Assembly (NCBI GenBank): GCA_004114245.1
Contig: QZWS01000143.1
Location: 1 to 22,268 of the forward strand
Reading direction: 5' to 3'
DNA length: 22,268 bases
Source: Zoopage sp. CT-All
Lineage: Eukaryota > Zoopagomycota > Zoopagomycetes > Zoopagales > Zoopagaceae
The notes under the pieces were generated by a model. That model was not told the DNA's origin and made no database searches. It saw only the letters and a program-made list of their open reading frames with translations. Position 1 is the first letter of the stretch, and each line of letters starts with the position of its first letter. Below are positions 9,240 to 17,460 of this stretch, piece after piece. The position numbers and the translations under genes are program-made.

Positions 9240-11657
9240 ATGTCCTTCTGGCGCCCTGGCACCGCCGCGCCCGGTAGCCCAGTCCTTCGGGCCATCCCGA
9301 GTCCGTCGCTAATGCCCGCTCTGCATAGGGATCGACGCCGAGCGTGACGCGTCCTCGTCCTCCACTGCTTTTGTCATCTCCGCGCTGCACGCTGATACGG
9401 CCGCACTCTCCCTCCAGCAGCAGCGCCAGCGCCTTCCCATCTTTGCACACCGCAGATCGCTCCTCTATGCTGTGCAATCTCATCGCACCGTGGTGGTTGT
9501 GGGTCAAACTGGAAGCGGGAAGTCAACCCAGCTGCCTCAGTACCTGCTAGAGGCTGGATGGGCCAGGGACGGCAAAATAATTGCCTGCACACAGCCCAGG
9601 CGCATATCGGCGGTAACGGTGGCCGAACGCGTAGCTGAGGAGATGCGCGTGCAGGTGGGCACGACCGTGGGCTATGCTGTTCGGTTTGATGAGAAGGTCG
9701 ATGCCTCAGCCACGCGGATCAAGTATTTGACCGATGGGATGCTGTTCCGTGAACTGCTCACAGATCCATTGTTGGAGCGATACTCCGTGGTTATGCTAGA
9801 CGAGTGCCATGAGCGTGGCCTGCATACCGATCTACTGCTCGGGATGCTCAAAAAGTGCGCATTAGCCTCCATCGATATTGGCATTGCTGATGCTGGTAGG
9901 ATCATGGCACAGAGATCCGACTTGCGGGTAATTATCGCCTCGGCCACCCTTGAGGCCACGAAATTTCGCGACTATCTCAATCAAAACACAACCGGGGATG
10001 CGCTTCTCGATGACGCGTGCATCATCTCACTTGATGGCCGTGCGCATCACGTCGACGTTCATTATCTTGCACGCCCATGTGAGAACTACATCGTCAAGGC
10101 AGTGGATACGGTCATGGCGATTCATGCATCAGAGCCCGCGGGCGACGTGCTGGTATTTCTCACTGGACGCGATGATATTGAGCAGGCTCTGCAACTGCTT
10201 TCCCAACGCTCTGCCCGTCTACCATCCACGGCGATGCAAATTCATGCCCTGCCGCTCTACGCCGGCCTCTCGCTTGATAGTCAACTCGCGGTGTTTGAGT
10301 CTCCCCCACCAAACACGCGTAAGTGCATCTTTGCAACAAACATCGCCGAGGCGTCCGTCACCATTGACCATATTGTGTACATCATCGATTGTGGCTTTGT
10401 CAAGCTCCGCGCGTATGATCCCCGACGCGGCGTTGACAGGCTCGTGGCTGTACCAACGTCAAAGGCGTCGTCTCAACAGCGCAGTGGGCGTGCCGGTCGC
10501 GTTAGACCTGGCAAGGCGTATCGACTCTACACTAGGGAGGATTACGCCCGACTCGCGGACCACGTCGTTCCCGAGATGCAGCGAAGCGATATGGCCAAGG
10601 TGGTCCTGCAGTTGATGGCGATGGGCATCGGAAATGTGGCGAGATTTGATTACTTGTCACCACCGCCTGCCGAGATGCTCATTCGTGCCGTGGAGGTAAT
10701 GCACACTATTGCAATTTTAAGCGCTTTATGTTTGCTCCTAGTTACTCTATTCGCTCAATGCACTGGACGACAGCGCACGTTTAACCATTCCACTCGGAGT
10801 GCAGTTGGCGGAGCTTCCCGTAGAGCCCATGTTTGGCAAAATTGTGCGTTGTCCTCATGTGCAGCGGAGTCGCTCATGACTATGTTAGCTGCTTGATTCG
10901 TCCGAATTTGGCTGCAGTGAGGAGATGCTGAGCATTGCTGCTATGATCTCCGTTCAGGTATATTTCTTGAATCGGAATGGGGACTAATGTCCAATAGAAT
11001 GTATTCATTGCCCCCGACGGCGAAACTGCAGCTGCCGCGAATGAGAAGCGCAAATTCTCGGCCCAAGAGGGTGACCATATTACGCTTCTTAATGGTATGC
11101 GGCAAATCTTGTTGCGCAGCTAACCCTTGGCAGTTTACAACGCATTTATCATGCGAGGACGAAAGTCTCCTCGGTGGTGCCATCACCATTTTCTCAACTT
11201 TAAAGCCCTGCAGCGCGCCGTGGCTATCCGCGCCCAGCTGCGCTCCTTCATGGACAGGTTTAAGCGACGCATGAAGAGCTGCAAAGGAGACATCAACATT
11301 ATTCGCAAATGCCTTGTGGCAGGATACTTTGCCAATGCTGCTCGAATGATGCCAGACGGCACCTTCAAGAGCGTGCGTGACGGCGCGGTGCTGTACCCGC
11401 ACCCCGAGTCCGTGCTGTTCAAGCGTGCTCCCAAATGGGTCATATTCCACGAAGGTGCGCGACCTTGTCTTCGCTGCACAACACTTTACTCACCCCTGGC
11501 TGACCAGTCATTGAAACGACCAAGCCGTTCATGCGAGAACTGACGGTGATCGAGCCCGAGTGGCTCACCGAGCTAGCGTAGGTATTATAACTGCATGCTT
11601 GGGCTTACGTCACCCAGGCCCCATTTTTACGACCTGCGGGAAGGACGGGGCAGGTGA
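9240..11657 (+). CDS. DHX35: DExH-box RNA helicase, DHX35 type
   Basis: Nine exons: 9240-9273, 9329-9854, 9900-10695, 10742-10843, 10889-10957, 10998-11094, 11134-11454, 11508-11577 and 11618-11657 (684 aa; the family is about 700). Introns are 55, 45, 46, 45, 40, 39, 53 and 40 nt. The 45-nt intron at 9855-9899 is in frame and stop-free; it splits LLGMLKK from IMAQRSDLRVIIASATL. Motifs seen: N-terminal MSFWRPGTAAPG and LSLQQQRQRLPIF, motif I GQTGSGKST near residue 70, TQPRR, motif II DECH near 169, SATL, TNIAEASVTI, and motif VI QRSGRAGR. The ratchet/OB C-terminal part ends KWVIFHEVIETTKPFMREL and APHFYDLREGRGR. The order and wording match DHX35, a spliceosome C-complex-associated helicase. 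The second A of the commoner DEAH is Cys here. It acts in the nucleus. Confidence 0.94.
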
Positions 11658-11665
11658 GGATTGCC

Positions 11666-11697
11666 GCCACGCCTGCACGCTTGCACGCCTGCACGCT
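11666..11697. repeat. Four tandem 8-bp units just after the DHX35-type gene
   Basis: Units GCCACGCC, TGCACGCT, TGCACGCC and TGCACGCT lie head to tail, the first one degenerate. The array starts 8 bp after the helicase stop codon and about 160 bp before the Tra2-like start. It may be a simple microsatellite in the 3' flank. Confidence 0.7.
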
Positions 11698-11855
11698 TGA
11701 ACATTTGCATATAATATTGATATTTGCGCTTCTTGGCAGCAGCAGCTCTTACAACAGGCGTTGACGGCGATGTCCGCGCCGAGCTCCACTGCACTTGGAT
11801 GCAAATTTGCTTTGCATGGCAGTGGTCGGCTCTGCTCACCCAAACCGCCATCAAC

Positions 11856-12697
11856 ATGGACGACCGTGCCTACCGCCAGGACTACCCGTCCGGCCCATCG
11901 CCCCCACCGGCTGCCTCCTACGCCGCCAAAGCTCCAGGCAGCGGCAGCGGCTGGGAAAACACCTCTCGCGGCGGAGGATGGGACGGCACTTCCTCATCCA
12001 ACCACGCGGCGCAACCACCGCCCATGCGCAATGGAGGGAGTGGCTACGATCGCGGGCATTCGCCCAGTGGGCACCGTCGGGACCGCTCGCCGCCTCGTAG
12101 TCACGGCCGGGAGAGATCCCCGCCCCGCCGCAGCGAGCACTACGAGCGTCGCCGCTCACCGCCCCCCGCTACGAGCGCAGTGGCCATGACGACCGCGATG
12201 GTGCCCAATCCCGCCGCAGTGGTCCGCCGCGGGACTATGCCGCCCGTGACAACCCCGAGCCCAGCAACGTCCTCGGTGTGTTTGGACTCTCCTTCCGCAC
12301 CCGCGAGCGCGACCTCGATGATCTGTACTACAACTATGGCAAGATCAAGGAAATCTCACTCATCTATGACCGCGGTACAGGCGAGTCGCGTGGCTTTGGG
12401 TTTGTCACGTTTGAGGATGCGCCGAGTGCGACACGTGCGAGAGAAGCTACCAATGGCATGGACCTGATGGGGCGCAGGATCCGCGTGGATTATTCCGTGA
12501 CCAAGAGGCCGCATTCGCCTACCCCCGGTAGGTACATGGGTGGTCGGCGTTCTGGAAGTGGTTGGCGTGATTCTTACGGACATGGCGGCAGTGGCGGCGG
12601 CGGCAACAGTGGCGGTGGCGGCGGCGGACACGATCGTGGGCGCTCGGCGTCACCCTATCGTGACTCGCGCAGGTCCCGCAGCCCGCATCCTCGCTAG
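11856..12697 (+). CDS. Tra2-like SR protein (RRM plus RS region), apparent frameshift near 12162-12167
   Basis: The start at 11856 (MDDRAYRQDYPSG) opens a Pro/Ser/Gly-rich region and an RS-type domain (HRRDRSPPRSHGRERSPP, YERRRSPPP). At a run of six C (12162-12167) the RS frame stops making sense. The frame shifted by one missing C (or two extra) continues RYERSGHDDRDG, then an RRM. The RRM has NVLGVFGLSFRTRERDLDDL as RNP2 region, RGFGFVTF as RNP1 and MGRRIRVDYSVTKRPHSPTPG after it, then a Gly-rich and second RS tail ending SRRSRSPHPR. This layout and the RPHSPTPG linker are typical of transformer-2-type splicing regulators. The RRM frame has no ATG of its own upstream of the domain, so it must join the first frame. 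I found no canonical intron that does this. The cause is a sequencing or assembly error in the C run, or a genuine mutation. Confidence 0.75.
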
Positions 12698-13095
12698 CCA
12701 TGAACGATGGCGTTTCGTCGCAAGTGCAGTATGGTATCACTGGTTGTTTGTTGATTTGCAAGCCCTGCCTGTGGAGTGCATCTCGCACTGAGAGAGAGTC
12801 AATGTTCAGCTTGTCAAGTGCAGAGCTATCTTCAGTCTACCAGGGTCCAGTTCAGTACTTTTCAGATGCATCAGTTCTAGCCAACGCTGTGCACGCCAGT
12901 AGAGGGTTCACGAGGAGCGTTGCATTACTGACGTCTTCTTTGTCACAGCGCCAGAAGCATGAGTGAGTTTCAAACCGCTATCGGGCTGTGCCCTACATCA
13001 ATCCGATGCTTCACGGTCATAGTGGGTAGTGTAGTGTTGGCTTATTGTGCTGGACTTGAAATGAACTAGGATTATCAACATGCAATGTGGCTAGG
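12698..13095. other. 398-bp convergent gap between the Tra2-like gene and SEC12
   Basis: Two 3' flanks face each other. I see no ORF with a recognisable domain, no tRNA boxes and no convincing snoRNA boxes on either strand. It is long for this window, where other convergent gaps are 41-137 bp. It contains several scattered TTCAG motifs and an 8-bp palindrome GATGCATC, none of which I can interpret. Confidence 0.5.
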
Positions 13096-14774
13096 CTATA
13101 ACTCCTCGGATTCCAGCGATCGAGCCTTCAGGTTGGCATGCTCGTCCTCTGCCGAGACATGGTCTTTGTCCTTGGTCGGCGGTTTCGGTGAGGTGACCTC
13201 GGGCACGTCTGTTCCCGGTGCTTCAGTAGCCATGGAGAACTTGGCCGGTGCACTGGGCACGACACCATCGACAGGCTGCTCGTCGCTGCTCGCTGCTTTC
13301 TTGGCACCAGCATTCACGCTTTCGACTGGCAGCACATTCGGCTCGTGGATAGGCATGGCTTGATCGCCACCGTATGTTGCCATTCCATTCCCAGAGCCGC
13401 GACGAGGCACCATAGCCTCGAACAGCCAAGGGTTGCGGTATGCGAGGATAAGCAGCGCTACGACGAATCCGAGTATTATGATTCGGAAATTAAGAACATT
13501 GACTAGAATATCGTGAGAAAGGATATTGCAAAGCAGATGGCCGCACATCTCGAGAGGGACTTGGGGATGTGGATAACGGCACTGGTGCAATCGACCGAAC
13601 CCGTTGCGATAAGGCTTGCCGATGGGTTGAAGGATATGGTGGTGATGGGGAAATTATGCACTTTAGGAATAAGCATAAGCGTCTAGGTGGTGGTCAGGAT
13701 CGCTGCTCAATATAGGGTGGATTGGGACTTGCCTGCAGCGTCTTGGCATTAATGACGCCGACGCAGAAGTCTGATGTGGCGATGCCCAGGCGTTGGCCAT
13801 CATAGCTGATAGCGATCACGGTGATGGGGCGGCCGTGGACTGGCACCAGCGCTTCGCAGGCCAACGTCACGGAATTGAGTCTGCACAGGTAGGCGCGCTT
13901 TCGATCGGCCGCGTTTGCAACCGCGTATAAGCTGCCGAATGTAGTTCCGCAACCGTAGCGCACTCCACGAAATAAACACGGCTGTTTACTGCTGACCACA
14001 GTGGCATTGAGTGTACGGATGATGGCGAGGGAGTGCGTGGAGAATAGAACGAGCTCGCGGGGCGTGGAAATACACAAGCGATGCGAGTCGGGCGATGGAT
14101 CGAAATCCAGATCGCATATATCGTCGCCACCAAGCTTGACTGGATCGGAGATCAGGGGACGCAGGCTGGGGAACTCCAGCAGGGTGAATTGGCCATCGGA
14201 CGAGCCAGCAGCGAGAGTCTTGCCGTCGGGACTGAATGCGAGCGCTTTCTACACAAGCGTCGGCATTACGATCTCGAAGAATGGACGTGCTTGATAAACA
14301 TCGTCTCCGGCGACATTGAACGTCTGAGCGGCGCTCACAGCCTCGAATCGCTTCTCGGATAGCTTCAGCACCCGACAAGCCTTGTTCAACTTTCCTGCCA
14401 TTTCCTCAGCGCCGCGATTTGCCCCAACGACGACTGTATCGTCCTATTTCGAGATCGTAAACACGACTGCGTGGGATGCAAGAAGGGACATGCTTTGGGA
14501 TGAAGGGCAAGGGACATGGGCGCGTCCTCGCCCCGTCGAAGCACATGCTCCAGCTCCTGTTCCAGCTCCTTCTCCGCGTAATTGACCCTGAAGATGGCCT
14601 GTTGAAGCATGATGAGGAAGGCTCTGGCCGGGCGAGACGCACCAATTTGTTCTTGACACCCGAATGACCAGCCCCGCCGCCGCCAACAGCCAGCAGCTTG
14701 CCGTTGCCGAGAAAGCGGACGCCGTAGACGGGGAAGCCGACGTGCTGAGAAAAGTGGCGGTGCCGTGGCGCCAT
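13096..14774 (-). CDS. SEC12: Sec12-type guanine nucleotide exchange factor for Sar1 (PREB homologue)
   Basis: Six exons on the minus strand: 14643-14774, 14494-14598, 14291-14443, 13733-14248, 13547-13682 and 13096-13502 (482 aa). Outer introns 14599-14642 and 13503-13546 are GT-AG. The three middle ones fit best as GC-AG. A cytosolic WD40 domain starts with FPVYGVRFLGNGKLLAVGGG and GHSGVKNKL, the Gly-rich loop and Asn/Lys segment typical of Sec12/PREB. It continues with DAPMSLALHPK, AFSPDGKTLAAGSSDGQ and HNFPITTISFNPSASLIATG. A single membrane span follows at about residues 353-370 (RIIILGFVVALLILAY), then a luminal tail of about 110 residues rich in Pro, Ala and acidic residues. No HDEL-like signal ends the tail. 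The role is Sar1 activation at the ER membrane to start COPII coat assembly. It is divergent from ELO. Confidence 0.9.
13683..13732 (-). other. Candidate GC-AG intron in SEC12 (intron 4)
   Basis: The junction CAG|GCAAGT is the textbook GC-AG donor. A CCTGAC branch-like site and a CCTAG acceptor follow. Splicing joins INAKTLQ to TLMLIPKVHNFPIT in frame. A 68-nt GT-AG alternative (13661-13728, GTCCCA donor) is in frame but removes residues that look conserved. Confidence 0.65.
14249..14290 (-). other. Candidate GC-AG intron in SEC12 (intron 3)
   Basis: A GCACGT donor and GTGTAG acceptor join GDDVYQ to KALAFSPDGKT, which reads like the family. GT alternatives exist only with larger losses: 51 nt from a GTTTAT donor, or 90 nt from a GTGAGC donor. 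Using the in-frame GTAATG would leave a 21-nt intron, too short to splice. Confidence 0.55.
14444..14493 (-). other. Candidate GC-AG intron in SEC12 (intron 2)
   Basis: With a GCATGT donor after LALHPK and an AATAG acceptor, the product reads LALHPK-DDTVVVGANRG. A GT-AG alternative (14434-14489, weak GTCCCT donor) would give LALHPKAFVVGANRG and also stays in frame, so this one is not decided by sequence alone. Confidence 0.5.
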
Positions 14775-15156
14775 GATCGATGGGCTGAGGAGCAGATGCG
14801 TGACTGCCGGCATGGGATCACACGTCAAGAAAGGATGACCTGGCAGCTCCTCTCCTACTCCCGCTCCTGCCGTCTCTCCTCGCCCACCGTAGCCCCATCG
14901 TCGCTGTGACCGTCTATATCCGCATGCTTGCAGAAGCGTTTTCATAGACAGGAAGGGCACTTTGTACATGACAGAGGCTCCTGTAGGGACTGCCGAGGAG
15001 CAACGAGCGGCATTTCCGCATTTGGCAGCAGCTGCTTGACAGCCAAACCTCCGATGCGGTCAAAATCAGCTGTTTGCGCCCGCCTCTTGTGACAGCCGCC
15101 CTCTCCGCCTAAACACCTCGCATTCCCCTGCCAAAGCCGCGCATACACTTCGCGCA
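14775..15156. promoter_or_regulatory. 382-bp divergent intergenic region between SEC12 and ELO
   Basis: This is the largest divergent gap in the window and holds both promoters. The half nearer ELO is C-rich on the plus strand (for example CCGCCCTCTCCGCC before 15113), as is common in fungal leaders. I see no RNA gene or protein-coding unit that I can support. Confidence 0.5.
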
Positions 15157-16133
15157 ATGCCTGCTTCCTCGCTGCACACACTCATCGACCAAGCAGCGCA
15201 GACGGTGTTCCCGGCTAGCTATGCCTTGCGCGATATGTACCGCGTGACTCTGCAGCCGGCATTCCCGGCTGCTTGTGTTCTGGGCTATCTCGTCCTCGTG
15301 CATTTCTTGAACCCAACCAGGCAGAATGGCGCGGGCAATGTGCAGGGGGTGAAGCCAGCAGCTCCGCGCACAAGCAGCCGCCTGTTGACAGGTCTCGTCT
15401 TTACCCACAACGTCCTCTTGGCCGCGTATTCGGCTTGGACATTCATCGGGACTGCGCGCATAGCGTCAGGCTACTACTCCCAGGCCACAAAGATCGGTAG
15501 CAGCTCTCATGTGCGTCCATCTGCTTTAAACGCTAACAAATAACAAGCCGCCTCTTCTAGGACATCTGCGACTCGGAAATGTCGACCTGGAACTCTGGCC
15601 TGGGCTACTACGTGTACCTCTTCTATCTTTCCAAGTTCTACGAGTTCCTCGACTCGTTTATTCTCGTTGCCAAGGGCCGGTCGGTCTCCCTGCTTCAATC
15701 CTACCACCACGCCGGCGTCGTCTTCTCTGTCTACCTGATGTGCGTCACCTCGCTCATCCCGTCCCTATTCTTTGTGCTCTTCAACTCGTGGGTTCACTCC
15801 TGGATGTACACGTACTACGCCTTAACGTGTCTCGGGTATCGCATCCCTGGAAAGCAGTGGCTGACGCGGATGCAGATCACGCAGTTTCTCCTGGGAATAT
15901 CCATCGCCGTGCTGTATGGGGTCAAGTGTGGCTGGAGTGGGTGGCATGCATTTGGCATATGGTTTACCGTCGGATACCTTGTTCCGCTAGTAGCGCTCTT
16001 CGTGCGGTTTGCACATCGCACCTATGGTGCCAAGGCGGCTAAGGAATCGTCCGCTGGTCCAGCACCAAGCCAGAATGGTGCTGTTGCGATATCCTCGTCG
16101 AATGGAAAGCATGCCAATAAGCATATTGAATAG
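15157..16133 (+). CDS. ELO-family very-long-chain fatty acid elongase (3-ketoacyl-CoA synthase)
   Basis: Exons 15157-15510 and 15561-16133 with a 50-nt GT-AG intron (GCTAAC branch-like site) give 308 aa. The protein has about seven hydrophobic spans, as usual for ELO. Family motifs are KFYEFLDSFILVAKG (usual K..E..DT, here with Ser), SYHHAG and NSWVHSWMYTYYAL. The catalytic box, normally HxxHH, reads QSYHH at residues 164-168, so the first His is Gln. A Lys/His-rich C-terminus (NGKHANKHIE) could serve ER retention. The enzyme condenses malonyl-CoA with long-chain acyl-CoA in the ER membrane and supplies acyl chains for sphingolipids and other lipids. Which yeast ELO it matches cannot be told from the sequence alone. 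It is convergent with the next gene; stops are 41 bp apart. Confidence 0.92.
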
Positions 16134-16174
16134 GCCAAGCACAGGAAGGTGTCACAATGATAATACATAATCGG

Positions 16175-17372
16175 TCACTGCACATTCCCATCAGCATGCT
16201 TGAGCTCGAATGTGTGCACCCTGCTGCTGCACTGCTCCCTTTCAAATTCGGCCTCGTGCGTCTCGACGTAGGCGATTTCCCACAAAGACGTAGGCGTATT
16301 GGCGATGGGATCGCGCGCGCCGCACGTTCGACCCGCTCGCGTCATAACATAGCCGAGCACCACATCTGCGTCAACCAATTTATCCTTTGTTGGCGCTGTG
16401 GGAGCGTCTGGAGCCATGCAGAGTGGCGACGATGCGCACGCCAGCCACGTCTTTAGCAGCGTTTTGTGCGCCGCAGCATCGGACACGGACACGGTAACAA
16501 GATGCGTATCACACAACCCAGCCGCTTTCAATCGAGTGGGATTGGGGGCCGTCTTCACATCGTCATTGATGGCAAGTTTTCCGACACTCGCAATGAACGA
16601 AGACGGCGCGGCACTGGCTACTGACATTCCGGCCCGCGAGACACTGGCATAGAATCCAGTTTTTCTCCCCTGTTCCGCCAGATGCACCAGGAACTTCCCC
16701 AGTGTTTCAGCATCGTGGGGAAGCGGGAAGCGTGGATCAAGGTAGACGGCAACATCGGAGCCTGCGACGTGTCGATGCGGATGCAGCGGGTCCAGGGAGA
16801 ACGCTTCTGCAAGGACACCCACCGGCCACCACCATGCTCCGTCAGTGGCAGCAGCATCGGACTTCCACAATGCAGGGACATCGAGCTTCTCAAACACCTC
16901 CGTGCTGGCGAACAACTCCTTGTACAGTGTGTCCAGGACCAGGCGATTCGCGCTTGATAGCCCCATATCGTACACCAGTGTGCTCACACGAACTGCGCCA
17001 TCCACTCTGGTTGCATCGCTGAGTGCGATCAAAGCATCTCGCAGCCGACAAAACGTAGTGTCGGTGACGGGAATCAGCATCGTGACAACTAGCGGTTCTG
17101 CGCCCGCTGGCCGCCAAGCCGTCCCGAGCCCCTTCTCCTTCGCAGCACCCTTCGCAGGCTTATACAGGTCTAAAAGCAGGTCAAGAGCAGGCCATGGAGG
17201 CCGGTTCCCACGCACCATGCAGCTGCGGGATGGCCTCCCATGCAGTCAACAGCCGCGGCGCCGCGCCAGGCTCCATTGCGGCGCTCTGCCTCCAATTCAC
17301 GCCTGCCACGGCCCAAAGCACGATGACGCCGAGGACAAAGAGGACGAGGGTAGATGACGCGGCAATGGACAT
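16175..17372 (-). CDS. Type II membrane protein, glycosyltransferase-like
   Basis: Exons 17216-17372 and 16175-17169, joined over a 46-nt intron (GTGCGT donor, CTTGAC branch-like site, TTTTAG acceptor), give 383 aa. The N-terminus is one membrane anchor (STLVLFVLGVIVLWAVAGV, residues 7-25) right after the start, typical of Golgi/ER type II enzymes. The rest looks luminal. The pattern VTMLIPVTD, then STLVYDMGLSSANR, then AWWWPVGVLAEAF, then VAVYLDPRFPL, then a late W..CA..PLCMAP segment recalls glycosyltransferase-like domains (DUF1647-type and related nucleotide-sugar folds). No sure DxD site is visible; VYLDPRF may stand in its place. The fold call is tentative and the substrate unknown. It is divergent from the ribosomal P0 gene with 88 bp between starts. 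Confidence 0.7.
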
Positions 17373-17460
17373 GCGGACCAGGGGTCTGGCGCGATGACGG
17401 CTGCTGTTTTTCTTCCCGCTCGCCTCCGCGTCTTTAAACCACCCCTTGAACACCATCAGC
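17373..17460 (+). promoter_or_regulatory. Divergent promoter region of ribosomal P0 and the type II membrane protein
   Basis: 88 bp between start codons. A pyrimidine-rich tract on the plus strand at about 17399-17432 is followed by TCTTTAAACC, a TATA-like or initiator-like element, about 25 bp before the P0 ATG. Pyrimidine-rich leaders are common for ribosomal protein genes. Confidence 0.4.

Noticed and set aside
12097-12146. 50-nt intron to repair the Tra2-like frame
   Set aside because: It needs a GTAGTC donor and a CGAG acceptor with no pyrimidine tract, and it replaces a clean RS stretch by a poorer one.
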